Shown one piece after another: positions 1-11,526 of a stretch of DNA of 64,000 nucleotides. The notes under the pieces are model-generated. The model worked only from the letters and a program-made list of their open reading frames with translations. It did not search any database and had not been told where the DNA came from. The stretch comes from Tanytarsus gracilentus (lineage: Eukaryota; Arthropoda; Insecta; Diptera; Chironomidae), in assembly GCA_038502055.1 (NCBI GenBank), contig JAXRKN010000031.1, forward strand, positions 1,178,001 to 1,242,000, read 5' to 3'. A program made the translations under genes and the position numbers. How positions within the stretch are numbered: position 1 is the first letter of the stretch; the number at the start of each line of letters is the position of its first letter.

Positions 1-1767
1 AACTGACTAACCACTTTAATCGGAACTAATAAAATTATCAAATTTCCTTTCATTCCATTCACTCCGCATTTAAGGCGCTCTGACAAGACATTTGACGACC
101 GTATGTTTTTTGCACCTTCAGAAACGGCCGAGATATTGAGTGAGATCGTAGGTGGGCGCATTTTGTGTATGAAGCACGAAGCTCATTTTATTATTATTAC
201 ATCACTCTTCGGCATTCGCTTTCCAAGTTGTGCTCGCTTTTAAATTGTCACTGTTTGTTCTTGTTCAAGTAAAAGAATGTGACATACGCAAAAATAATGG
301 TCTAACGAGGCGGAAGAACTTTTTTTTTATTATCGTGGCATTTTCACACCTTTCACAAATTGACCTTTTAAATTTAATTTTTTTTACCCCACACAAAATA
401 AATGTTTGCACAGTTAGCGAGAGGAAAACCGTGAGTTTTTTTATATGCGAGGAGATAAGATTAGATTTCGCGAAAGAACTCACTTTCAAAACTATCGATG
501 AATTCACGTTTAACTATCAATGTGCGCTGTTCAACGGTTGACTTGAAACTGAAATTTTTCTTACTCTCATGTTCGTTAAATTAATTTGTTGTGGTGAATT
601 TGGAGATGAAAGAGAGTGAAACAAAAATTCACCAAAGCACGCGGTTGAGGGAATTGTGGTGAGTTTTAGATTATGGATATTTTATGAATGAAACTGCTTC
701 TTCATTTCAATAAATTTTAACTCATTTATTTATGAGTCATCCAATTAATGTTGCGTCAATGATTTGAAAATCAGGTTTAATTAATAAAAGAACAGAATTT
801 GTTGGTGACTCTTGAGTTAAATGAAGGACGTGAAGAGATTTTTTAAAAAATACAAGGCAAAAAAATTCTAAGAAAATTTCTCAATAATTTTGAGGGATCT
901 GAAATTTGAGGGAAAAAATTTATATTTTAAATATTTTTAAAGTAGTCTCAAATTTTTTCGACGTTGACTTTTAGCACTCAAAAAGTAAACGTTATCTCTA
1001 ATTTTTTATTATTCTTGATTGTCGAAGCCTCAACGCGTGATAGCTTTGAGAACTGCAAACATCATGGATGACGTCTTAAAATCTGCGTCATTACTTTAAA
1101 GTTTTAAACCACATACATGTGGAGATTAAAAAAAATTTACGGCCACCATATTAAAGGCATTGAGACAATGAACTACGTCATGCAAAATCTTTAAGATTTA
1201 TTTGGGAAATCCAAGCTGTAATTTCTTAGTGGATTAAAAATAATTTTTTTTGTTTTAAAGAAACTTTTATTGCTATGAACTTAAATTTAAATATTTGATT
1301 CATTTAAATGATGACTAAAAATCATTATTCATATTGTCAAACATGTTTTATTTTTAAAAGGAAATTCTTTATCTTAATAAAAATATGAATCTAACAGGTA
1401 GAGTCACTCACTGCATTTGAGCTTTGAACTTTTATCACTAATAAAATTAATTCTAAAACTTATTTTAAAATGAAAACTCTAAAATTTCTTTATAAAATAG
1501 AGATTTTTTGAAGACTTTAATTAGTTTTTAGCTTTAAAAAAAATTAGTAAATTTGAATATTTGCGAGAGTCTTTAAATCAACATTTTTTGTCCCTTTATA
1601 CATTTTATCAATCTTTAATTTTTATGTCATACGTATGCATACCTAATTTAATATTTTTAAACTCACTCTGCAATGCAAAATTAATTCACAAGTCTTGGAT
1701 ATCGTTAATTTAAATGTACTGAGGTAACTTAAAAACTTTGTTGAAATTATTTTTTAAAAATCAAATT
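1..1767. other. Non-coding, no gene recognised
   Basis: AT-rich sequence with many stop codons in all frames. The longest open frame (230-541) begins at a GTG, has no recognisable domain and no splice context, so I do not call it. No tRNA-like cloverleaf or repeat array was seen. It probably contains the 3' flank of the bZIP-like gene that ends at 1768. Confidence 0.6.
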
Positions 1768-2434
1768 TTAAATTTTAAAATTCAAGAAATCTTTTAGGCT
1801 TTTTTTGACAATTTGTTCATCCAAAATTTTCTCCAGTTCGATTTTCTCGGCTTTTATGAGTGTTCGCAATCTTTTAATTAATGCGCTTCTTTTTTCATCT
1901 GTTTTCTTATGGCGGTACTTTCTGCAGCTAAAGTTGTTACTGTTAGTCTCCTCACGATTATCAGTTGACGACTTTCTTTTTCTTCCTCTCCTCGATGGAA
2001 AAAAAGATTTTGAAAACCATTTTTGTTCGCGACACATTTTTTCGTACTAATTAGAATAGAATGAGTTAAAGAATTGTAAATTAATTTATTATAAATTTAT
2101 TTACCATCGTGTCTAAATATTCATCGTCAGCATCTTCACTTTGGCAAGCAACATGAGTTATACCATTATTTAGTGAGGGAAAATCAAGAAGTTCAGTTGA
2201 GCTTAAAATCTCCGTCGAAATGTCATCGAATTTGTCATTCAAGTCTAAGTCAAAAAATTGATTTGCTGGGTCAACTTTTTTGTGCAATAAGAGAGTGGTG
2301 AAATATACTCCATCCTATGAATTTTTTAAAATTTAACGGATATTTTTTAATTTTTTTTGAAATCATACCTCATTAGGTTGCGTGCAATCGATGTTGAATA
2401 AAGGCTTTTCGAAATCAAATCCGTCAACCAAAAC
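1768..2434 (-). CDS. Divergent bZIP-like transcription factor, first exon missing
   Basis: Three exons join in frame on the minus strand: 2434-2369, 2314-2105 and 2046-1768, giving 184 residues without the N-terminus. The first two are acidic and poor in lysine, as in an activation region. The last exon has a basic stretch (RRGRKRK) followed by NNFSCRKYRHKK, which fits the bZIP basic-region pattern N-x7-R and most resembles the C/EBP type (NNxAxRKxR). A Leu/Ile-rich stretch that could form a short zipper follows. The exon at 2434 has a good acceptor and starts in phase 0, so an upstream coding exon is required. The obvious candidate (ATG at 2566, donor at about 2548) ends in the wrong phase. 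The family is inferred from the basic region only; ATF4 or PAR-type factors are alternatives. A nuclear role is implied but not shown. Confidence 0.5.
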
Positions 2435-3866
2435 CTATTTTTGAGAAAATAATAGTATAACAAAAAATGCTAGAAATCTTTAAAAATAATTTACTATTTA
2501 AAATTTGAATATCAATTTTCATTGCGTCAGATCTCTCTGACATATTTACCTAGTTGATCCTTTTTCATTATTTATCGCACATGCACACTTTTCCGTGTTT
2601 TTTATTAAGTTTGATAAAACACGTTTTCGCATGACTGAATTTTACTGATTGAATTTATTGAATTGTTTGTTTTAAAAAAAATCAAGAAACGATGAAAAAA
2701 ATTGATGTCGATGAATTCTACGAAAAGTATTTATAAATAAAGCACTTAATGTGAACACACTTTTGTATCGTGCAAAACAAAATTTCAAGGAACGATTGAA
2801 GTGTAAGAAAAACGTCATTAATACTGCCAAAAAAATTAATCAAGAACGGAGTTTTAAAAATTGACATGAAATAAATGAAATAAAAAAAATTTTATTCAGT
2901 GCAAAAAAATCATTTGTTGGAAGAAAATTATCAAAATGCCGGTTAATTAGAGTATGGCTCTAATAGAAATACTTTTCTATCACGATATGCTTATCACATA
3001 ATTTTTATGAGTTCTTTATCATGCTTGAAGCAATTTATTTTTTCTGAGTACTTCAGCATCAAACGAAAGTTATAAAATTTATTCTATATTATATTCTCTT
3101 TGCATATTTGGCATTCACGAGGTCTTTTTTATCAGTTTGCGTGAGTTATTTTTAAGTTTATCTACATTTTTATCCTCCCGTTGCGAGAGTTACAATTCTA
3201 AATTTTTTTCTAAACTCGCCCTTAAGCGATTGAACATTTGAGAACTTTAAATAAAATTTGATGATTTAAAAATTTTCCTACTCTACTGAAATTTCACTTA
3301 ATTTACTTAAATTTTTTATTGGAACTTTTTTCTCAATCATCAAATTTTTACAGAAATAAAAAAGCTTTTCAGCTTAAATCTCACCATAAGATGCTCTTGA
3401 TTTAAATCCATTTTGATTGTTTTTTTAATTCAGCTATTTTGTGTCTTTATGCTTTGAGTGTTTAAGTTGAACTGACGATTCTGTCTCGTCAATAAATTCG
3501 CCATCACATCGCAGGGTCGAAAATGTTTTAAGTTTTCTACATTAAATCGTTAACTCATACGTCATGCGTAAATTAAATGACAAATATGCTGAGCCTGAAC
3601 TTAATATATTTTAGTAATTTTAACACACACGTGGACTCATCTGAAATTATAAATATTTTTCAAAAAATCTTTAAACATACTCAAACTTTTTCCATTTCAT
3701 TAACTAATTTATTAATATATTAACATAATATGTTTAAAAAGAGAGAATTGATTATGCCATGAATACATTTTAACATAACTAAAAATATTTTCTTTGATTC
3801 TCGATTTGAAATGTGTGGAATTTTCAGTGTACGATAGGAGTGAAGACAAGATAGAGGGATATGAAT
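2435..3866. other. Non-coding interval between bZIP-like gene and Snap29
   Basis: AT-rich, no open frame worth calling. It must hold the missing first exon and promoter of the bZIP-like gene (possibly around 2550-2640) and the 3' untranslated region of Snap29 at the high end. Nothing else seen. Confidence 0.5.
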
Positions 3867-4598
3867 TTACTTTTTGCCGAGCAGCTTGAACATATCGCGA
3901 TTTTGTTTGCCAATTTTAACATCGACATCCTCAACCTTGTTGGAAATGTCATCGATCATATCATTTTGAGTGTCAATCTCTTGATTCAAGTCAATTGCAA
4001 GACCCTTCAAACGCGATAAACTGCTGCACATTTCATCTAAATTGCGATCAAGTTGATTATTAAAATTAGCATGTCCACTCGTCATTTGTTGTTGCTGTTG
4101 TTGTTGAATTGGATCATTTCGCAGTCTTGTCGTTGGATGTGCTGCATATCGTTCATCGGGTGATGGTGACGCTATTGACGAGCTATTCGACGACGATGGT
4201 GAGATTTTGGATTCATATTCAGATTTTCCTGCGAGATAATTTTTAAGTCCACCGAACATGCTCTTGATGCCGTTCAAATGACGTTGACTAAACTTAAGAC
4301 TCGTATTTATGGTATCAAGTTGGTCTCTAGTCTTTTCCAATTGTTCACGTTGTTTCGCTAATTCACTCGCAGTGGCCACGCCGACTTGTTCCGTCTCTCT
4401 TAGTAATCCGATACTTCTTTGTGACGATTCCAGCGTGCGACCTTCAATTTCTTTACGCTTTTGTTCATACATCTGCCTTTGCTCCACATAAATATCATTT
4501 GCAGTTGGCTTACGAGTATTCTTGAGGAAAGTCTCATCATCAACGTCGTCCTCGTCGAAAAGGCTATTACCGTTTTGTATATACTGATGGCCAGACAT
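3867..4598 (-). CDS. Snap29: SNAP-29, Qbc-SNARE of membrane fusion
   Basis: Single coding exon of 243 residues. SNAP-29 supplies two SNARE helices (Qb and Qc) to complexes that drive fusion of autophagosomes with lysosomes and other endomembrane traffic. It lacks the palmitoylated cysteines of SNAP-25, and none are seen here. The Qb helix spans about 55-115, with QREQLEKTRDQL carrying the likely zero-layer Gln at 87. A Ser/Pro-rich linker with a Gln run follows at 165-171. The Qc helix spans about 180-240, with its zero-layer Gln at 211 in EIDTQNDMID. The start at 4598 is chosen because the codons before it follow a splice acceptor (about 4612-4617), implying an intron in the 5' untranslated region with a donor near 4672. 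It is divergent with the dihydropteridine reductase gene. Confident by sequence family. Confidence 0.93.
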   Translation of the reverse strand: MSGHQYIQNGNSLFDEDDVDDETFLKNTRKPTANDIYVEQRQMYEQKRKEIEGRTLESSQRSIGLLRETEQVGVATASELAKQREQLEKTRDQLDTINTSLKFSQRHLNGIKSMFGGLKNYLAGKSEYESKISPSSSNSSSIASPSPDERYAAHPTTRLRNDPIQQQQQQQMTSGHANFNNQLDRNLDEMCSSLSRLKGLAIDLNQEIDTQNDMIDDISNKVEDVDVKIGKQNRDMFKLLGKK

Positions 4599-5299
4599 TG
4601 TTTCCGAATTATCTACAAAAAAGTCCAATGAGTCAGTAAGGCATTGAGTCATAACTTTTTTTAAACGCTTACCTAAATTGAATAATTGTGATGTGACTAA
4701 AGTCCAATTACAAGGAAACAAAAATATAGTAAAATTTTCTTCTTTTTGGTCCTAAATATCTTTTTTTGTTGTGATAAGATTTTTTTTCGACGATTCAAAT
4801 CTCTCGCTCTTATTTGATGTTTTTTAAGACTTTCGTTGATTATTTCAGATGATTTTGGAAGTGGCTCCGATAAATAACGATGTAATGGCTTAAGTTTTGT
4901 ACGAGAAGTATTATTAAATTGCAAAATATTGTGAACTAGAAATTATTTTTTTCTTCTTAAATTTTCCAATGCAACTGGAAGTGGGTGATTTTAAATATTA
5001 CCCAAAAACCCAAAACAACAAGGTAAGAAAAGATTTAAAAAGATTAACGGTAATTAAAAAATTGAACATAAAGGAAAGTGAAAAAAGTCCTGATTTTTTT
5101 GATTCATTCGAAAATCAAAAAATCTTTATAAAATAATTTCAAAAACATTGAAAACATTTTTTACATTCCACTAAATCATTCTCACATGCACCCTCTTTCC
5201 AACGAATTCCTTCCAATATTTTATTTTATTTCACTTCATCTCGAAAACTTACATCGAGTGCACGTACTTTTTTTTTCATTTTAAAAGTAATTAGCTAAA

Positions 5300-6148
5300 A
5301 TGTCGAGCAAAAAGATTTTAATTTATGGCGGTAAGGGTGCACTCGGCAGTGTTTGCGTGAATTATTTTAAATCGAAGAATTTCGTAAGTATTTTATAAGT
5401 TCAATTTTTGCAACAAAAAAAAATTACAATTGAGAAAGAAGAAAAAAATTCCCAAGCATGAGTAAGAACATGCAAAACCTGTTACACTTATTCCGGTTTC
5501 ACTTTACTTTTAACTTTCTAGTTTGTCGCTTCAATTGATTTGTCTGAAAATTCAGAAGCGGATGCGAACATTTTAGTTCAACGTGATGGTGATTTTGTTC
5601 AGCAAGAGACTCAAGTCCTCGAAGCCGTTAAATCACTTTTGAATGACGACAAGTTGGAGGCTGTCGTTTGTGTTGCAGGCGGTTGGGCGGGTGGCAATGC
5701 ATCGAAAGATCTCGCTAAAAACACTGACTTGATGATAAAGCAATCGCTATGGAGCTCCGTAATCTCAGCATCTGTCGCCTCACAATTTTTATGCGAGGGA
5801 GGCATTTTGACGCTTACTGGAGCGAAACCAGCTCTCGCATCAACTCCCGGCATGATTGGCTATGGTGCTGCAAAAGCTGCTGTTCACCAGCTCACCAAAT
5901 CACTCGCTGCGAATGGCTCTGGAATGCCTGAAAATTCATTTGTCTCATCAATTTTACCAATTACACTTGATACGCCCATGAATAGAAAGTGGATGCCCAA
6001 TGCCGATTTTGCAACGTGGACACCATTAGAATTTGTCGCAGAACTATTCTATAAGTGGATTCAAAATCCATCTGAACGAGTAACAAATGGCTCCTTGATT
6101 CAACTCGTTACAAAAGACAGCAAAACTGAACTAGTTATTTCCGAATAA
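5300..6148 (+). CDS. Dhpr: Dihydropteridine reductase
   Basis: Two exons, 5300-5383 and 5522-6148, give 236 residues, close to the usual family length of about 240. The enzyme uses NADH to reduce quinonoid dihydrobiopterin to tetrahydrobiopterin, the cofactor of phenylalanine, tyrosine and tryptophan hydroxylases, and so supports melanin and monoamine synthesis. It is a cytosolic short-chain dehydrogenase. The Rossmann motif GGKGALG is at 10-16, an acidic residue binding the NADH ribose is Asp34, and the family signature CVAGGWAGGNA follows. The catalytic Tyr142 and Lys146 lie in YGAAK, and TLDTPMNRKWMP is typical of this enzyme. The single short intron is in phase 0 right after the first beta strand. 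Polyadenylation-like AATAAA occurs near 6266. Confidence 0.96.
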
Positions 6149-7069
6149 AAAAAAAATTATTGTAAGCATTCCAAAATCGATTTTTTATGCGGCATGTAAT
6201 TGCGGACCATGAGACTTAATTATAAATCTCGCGTTGTTATATGGCTAAAATTTATTTGAGAGAGATAATAAAAAATTCTATAATGTGTTAATCAGTGAAC
6301 ATAAATCTTTCTCAAACGATTCTAAAATTATTCATCCCCTGGCAGATTAATCATCTTTTTTAATCACATTTAACTTCATTTATTTATTCGTTTTATTTTT
6401 AATTCGTTATGTACATCTACAATCAACAAGTAAAATGATTTTGAAACTGTGCTGCTCAACATAATTTTTTTTTATTTCATGGTGCAAAACATTTATTTTC
6501 ATTTTCTCGAGATTAAACGTTCTTAAGAGGCAATTTTTTAAGTATGTTGCTGTAGCTTTAAAGTATTTTTTGTATGTATGGCTGTCGAAGGTTGAAAATA
6601 TAGCAAAAAGTAGAAAATGTCGGCAGTTTTCAATGTCTGAAGAAAATCAGTAAAGAGAGAATCTCAAGGTCGTCAAGCACCAATTTTGTTCCTTCAACTT
6701 TTCCTCGCATATTTCGCTAATGATTTATTTTTAAAGAAACGAACAAATTTTTCTATCAACTAAAAATTTAGTTAAAATGTCTTCAATTTCTACCGCAAGA
6801 GATGATCAAAAATTTAGTGTAATTGTTCCGCCCGACTCTTGCACATCTTTAGGAACACTTTGACAATCACTTTGGAGTGAATAAAATACGTTTTTTTTAT
6901 AATAAATAAAATTTAAGCGCGTGGAGAGAAAGAATGAATCAATTGTAGATTTTTTTTGAATTTCCTCATGTTATAACTGGATGATAATGAGATAATTTTT
7001 CACTCGCGACATTATAGAGTGACAGTTGCTTGCATGTTGGGATAAATTAATTTTTAAGATTTTCCTCAC
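6149..7069. other. Convergent intergenic region
   Basis: Lies between the 3' ends of the dihydropteridine reductase and succinyl-CoA synthetase genes. It holds their 3' untranslated sequences. I see no additional open frame, structured RNA or repeat. Confidence 0.6.
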
Positions 7070-8829
7070 TTAAACAAGCTCGAGACGTTTCATCTCCTTG
7101 AACAGTTCGCGACCCATTTGTGCTGGACTTCTTGTGACAATAACACCGGCTTTCTCGAGTGCATTAATTTTATCTTGGGCACCACCCTTGCCACCGGAAA
7201 TAATTGCACCAGCATGTCCCATACGACGGCCTGGTGGGGCTGAGAGACCAGCAATAAATGATACAACTGGCTTAGCTTTGATCCCCTAGAAAAATAAAAT
7301 GTTAAAAATTCAATCACATTTTAAATCAAAAAAGCTTACAGAGTTGTATTCTGATAAGAAATCGGCAGCCTTCTCTTCAGCAACGCCACCAATTTCACCA
7401 ATCAAGATGATTCCCTTTGTCTCTGGATCTTTGAGGAAAATGTCCAAGCAATCGATAAAGTCAGTTCCATTGAACGGATCGCCGCCAATACCAACGCACA
7501 ATGTTTGACCCAAACCGACTTCAGTTGTCTGATGAACAGCTTCATAAGTTAAAGTTCCTGAACGCGATACAACACCAATGACGCCCTTCTTGTGAATGTG
7601 ACCTGGCATAATTCCAATTTTGCACTAAAATGTATTCGAAATGTTAGCGAACAATCACGTTCAGAAGAATTTCACTTACGGCTTCCGGTGCAATGATACC
7701 GGGACAATTTGGTCCAACCAATCGTGATTTATCTTGAGCGAGAAGACGATTTTTAACTTTCACCATGTCGTGTTGAGGAACACCTTCGGTAATGGCGACA
7801 ATTAAGGGCATTTCGGCTTCGATAGCTTCCAAAATTGCAGCAGCAGCGCCTGGCGGTGGGACATAAATCACCGTAGCTTCAGCTCCAGTTGCTGACCTTG
7901 CTTCAGCGACCTAAAAGAATAGGTATAGTTTAGTAATATATCGAATAATGTATTTGAGTTGACTTACCGTGTTAAATACTGGCAAATCCAAGTGAGTACG
8001 TCCGCCTTTGCCAGGGCTCACACCGCCGACCAATTTTGTGCCATACTCGAGAGCTTGCTGAGAATGGAAAGTGCCCTGCTTTCCGGTGAATCCTTGACAA
8101 ATTACTTTCGTCTCTTTCGTGAGTCTTAAATTTTTCCTCGTCGCCTCATAGCTCGCATAACGCACGCTCAATTTTCCTAGCTGGAGACCGTCTAGAGAAA
8201 AGAAGAAAATAATGAGAGAAAGGATTTTTATTTTTAACTAAGAAAATGTATAACTCTTTCACGCGTCACGTTTCATGCAAGACTTGGAGTTAGATAAGGT
8301 CAAGATTTTATTTTGGCGATTTTTAATTGAATTTTTTTTATGGGAAAATGATTAATTAATTTCTTTTGAAATTATAACGGACTGGAGTTATTTAAAATTG
8401 ATTTTTAAATAAAATTATTAAACTCTTGACATTGAAATCAAGTTTAGATTATTTTCTTCTCTCACATGATGCACTGATTAATCGAAAAAAATCGAGGTGA
8501 CACACTGTAAACAAACTGCTTGCTAGTGATAATCTTTAAATCCCAACCTTGTACTTTTTTTTATTTTAATGACGTTAAACTGGAATTCCTAATTTTTATT
8601 TTTGTTATTCACGAAAACAATTTTAAAGATTTTCACAGGAGTTTAGATTCGAATTCTAATCTCACATGTTTGCAAAAAATATAAATTAGGTTCAACAACC
8701 CTGGCCACACACTATTATTCAATCACAATTCTTATTTTTTTCACTCACTTCACAACCACTTTTTAACATTGGTTTCATGCATCAATTTCACTCACCTTTT
8801 GCTCTCAATAACATTCTGGATGATGCCAT
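7070..8829 (-). CDS. Scsalpha1: Succinyl-CoA synthetase alpha subunit, mitochondrial
   Basis: Five exons: 8829-8796, 8191-7968, 7910-7680, 7624-7340 and 7285-7070; all phases agree and give 329 residues. It catalyses the substrate-level phosphorylation step of the citric acid cycle (succinyl-CoA to succinate with GTP or ATP) as a heterodimer with a beta subunit in the matrix. The short first exon, MASSRMLLRAK, begins a mitochondrial targeting peptide and is split from the mature protein by a 604-base intron. CoA-binding residues lie in the GFTGKQGTFH segment near the N-terminus. The phosphorylated active-site His282 is in RRMGHAGAI near the C-terminus, followed by the GGKGGAQDK loop. The start is 241 bases from the Pcgf3 start on the other strand, so the two probably share a promoter region. 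Confidence 0.96.
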
Positions 8830-9070
8830 TATTAATACGATTGAATATTTAATTAAAAGACTTTTTTTTAATACGAGCCGAGAAATTGAATTTCAGTCGT
8901 CAAAAATTGAGAAAAATTCGAGCGTAGTTTTCGAAGGGAAAAAAATATGACTGCTCTGATTACAAATTAACGACTTTTGAAATTTTAAAATTTACCACTG
9001 TCAACTTCACGCTGCTCGAGCAGAAGAAAAATAAATAAATTTTTCGATTTTGCCAATTTTTCGAAAAAAA
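8830..9070. promoter_or_regulatory. Divergent promoter region, Scsalpha1 / Pcgf3
   Basis: A 241-base interval separates the start codons of two divergent housekeeping genes. No TATA box in a suitable position was seen on either strand. It must contain both 5' untranslated regions and the shared promoter. The call rests on gene arrangement, not on a recognised motif. Confidence 0.5.
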
Positions 9071-9888
9071 ATGGAGAAAAGAATTAAATTAAAGACTTTA
9101 AATCCGTTCATCACGTGTCGAATATGCAAAGGATACTTTATCGATGCAACCACAATCGTTGAATGTTTGCATACGTGTAAGTTGACATGAAATTTTCAAT
9201 GTTGTTCATTTTGGAGCTGAATTTTTTTGATTTTAGTCTGTAAGAGCTGTCTAGTGAAACATTTGGAGGAGTCGCCGAACAATGCGTGTCCAGATTGCAA
9301 TCTCGTCATACATCAATCACATCCACTTCAGTATATATCTCATGATCGCACGATGCAGGTAATTAATTTCACTGGATGATGATCAAAAAAAATTGTTGAA
9401 TGTCTCTAATGATGTTGTTTACTTTCTAGGACATTGTCTTTAAGCTGGTTCCTAATCTACAAGAGAATGAAACAGCACGAGAACGCGCCTTTTATAAGGC
9501 TCGAAACCTACCGTGTCCGAAGGATGTGATTCAGGAGAGCAAAGAACAAGACGATATGGAAACAAAGCTAATGGAACAACATCAAGAGTCCGATTATCAT
9601 CGAATGGACGAACAGGTTAACTTGTGTCTCGAGAGCAGTACCAACGGCAGCCTCAAGACACTAAAACGACGCTTTATTCGATGCAGTTCACAGGCAACAA
9701 TAACTCAGCTTAAGAAATTCGTCGCGAAAAAAGTATTAAATGAGATGTCCAAGTACCGTGAGATTGACATTCTTTGTAATGATGAATTGCTTGGCAAGGA
9801 TCACACTTTAAAATTCGTCTACGTGACTCGGTGGAGATTTAAGGATCCACCGCTTCGATTGCAATACAGACTGACAGAGCTCTTCTAA
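9071..9888 (+). CDS. Pcgf3: Polycomb group RING finger protein 3
   Basis: Three exons, 9071-9176, 9237-9358 and 9430-9888, encode 228 residues. PCGF3 (fly l(3)73Ah) pairs with a RING1 protein in a variant PRC1 complex that monoubiquitinates histone H2A. The RING domain has all eight ligands: Cys16, Cys19, Cys32, His34, Cys37, Cys40, Cys53 and Cys56. It is followed by IHQSHPLQYISHDRTMQDIV, which is diagnostic of PCGF1/3/5 proteins. The C-terminal RAWUL domain (about 130-225) includes LGKDHTLKFVYVTRWRF, very close to PCGF3. The linker between them is poorly conserved and shorter than in mammals. Intron 1 splits the codon just after the His of the RING. It converges on cyclin J downstream. Confidence 0.95.
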
Positions 9889-10199
9889 CTATCATTAATT
9901 GAATCTTAATTCTTATTTAGTTTAAAATAATTTCTTTACTCATTAAAGTATATATATCAGCATTATAAATGAAAAATTTTCTTTACCGTATGTGAAAGAA
10001 TTATGTTGATAATTTTAATTGCTTCTTCATAAACGTTAACAAGATAATCAAATGAAGAATTTTTAATAAAAATGTGAAAAAATTAACTCTAATGAGATGT
10101 GATTGAACAGAAAATATTTGGAGCTTTTTAGTTACAGCGCATGATGATACTAGATAATAATAGAATATGGAAAAAAAATTAATCACGTGTTGGATACTT

Positions 10200-11280
10200 T
10201 TACAATTCTTGGTCGTCAGCGATTTCTTCATTGCTCTTATTTTCCTCCATAGATTCCGATCCATCGGGATAGCATCCTGAATCGCTCCACATGTTGTCGT
10301 CGTCAACTTTGACTTGCGTTGCTTCTTCCATTGCTTTAAGACTCAACAATTCTTGCACAATTGGCTCTATGTCGTCGTAACTGCAGCGAAGTTGCTTTTG
10401 AAGAAGCGGTGACCAAATCGAGGTAATGCCAATTAACTTTCGTGTGGCGCAGATAATAGCGGCAGCAACTCTCGATGGAAGGATCGTGTTGAATTCAACT
10501 TTTTCCAAAATTATGTTTAAGAATTGTCGAAAATACTCGTTGGCAAAAAGTTTTAGGTCACCTATTGACTCAATTACACGCTGATCACTTGCTAAATCAC
10601 AGAGATCTTGTTCAGTTACGGTTATGTTTTGGAAGGCTTGTAAAAAGTGCACCGGTGTCGGTCGAATGGTGTTGAATCGAGCACACTGAAAAATAATAAA
10701 TTCTAGTTTGCAGTATAGATCATTATAAAGCTTGTATGATCTCTTCGTTTCCTCTTCCGAGAGGTTCTCTTCATAGTTGCTTCGCAGATCGAGCCCTATT
10801 TCAGGTGATAAATCTACAAAGTAGAGGAGGTCCTTTGTCGACGGTATTTTCTCATCCAAATCTTCACTTTTTCCAGAGAGAAGCAGCGTTACTAACGCAA
10901 GAAAAATCTGATGATGCAAGTTCGATGATACGATGTACTCAACAAGGTACAAGTCAAGGAGGGCCACAGCGAGATGGATGGTCGTAACCTGGAAAGACTG
11001 ATTCTTTCCATACCACTTGATTATTTTCACAAGCTTGTTTCGAATTTCAATGTCAACAAGTTCCGTTCGTTTTAAAGGTATCAGTTCGTCTTCAAAAAGT
11101 GTGTTGATGATTTCTACGTAATAATCGGTGTATAATAATTTATCGAGCAAGAATGATGGTATGGGATGATTTGTTGAGGCTGGTTCGCCCAGCTGTAAGT
11201 TATTTTCAACCTGGAAGTTAAGGTTTTTGAGGAAAAAGTTGAGAATTTCAATTTAAAGCTCTCACATTTACGTTTTCCAT
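10200..11280 (-). CDS. CycJ: Cyclin J
   Basis: Two exons: a five-codon first exon at 11280-11266 and a large exon at 11210-10200, giving 341 residues. In flies cyclin J is an oogenesis- and early-embryo-enriched cyclin that binds CDK partners. The N-terminal cyclin box covers about 60-190 (TIHLAVALLDLYLVEYIV, then FNTIRPTPVHFLQ, the motif opening the second box in J-type cyclins). The C-terminal box runs to about 300 with PSRVAAAIICATRKLIG. The tail is acidic (DDDNMWSDSG and runs of Glu). The assignment to J rather than another class rests on the PTPVHFL motif and overall spacing. It is divergent with TRAPPC2, with 246 bases between start codons. Confidence 0.85.
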
Positions 11281-11526
11281 ATTGTTCTCACTCACGAGAT
11301 AGTCTTAATTAGTTTTAAGTTAATTCTATGCTGATTAATATCAATTAAGCTAATTATTTCATTATTTTTAACCTGTAGAAAAAAATTCAGAATTCCAAGA
11401 AATTTGTTCTTCGTTTTGTAACGGTTTTGAAAAATTTAAACTTTCTCTCTCACTCTCTCAGTGTTTGTTTACAAAATATAAAAAAGAAAGTTGAAGAGTA
11501 AAATAATTTATTTTTAAAATTTAATA

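Noticed and set aside
230..541. Open frame of 103 residues on the plus strand
   Set aside because: Starts at GTG, Phe/Ile/Lys-rich as expected by chance in AT-rich DNA, no domain or splice context.
4697..4924. 75-residue minus-strand open frame just upstream of Snap29
   Set aside because: Starts at TTG, lies where the Snap29 5' untranslated region and its intron are expected, and becomes poly-Lys and hydrophobic noise.
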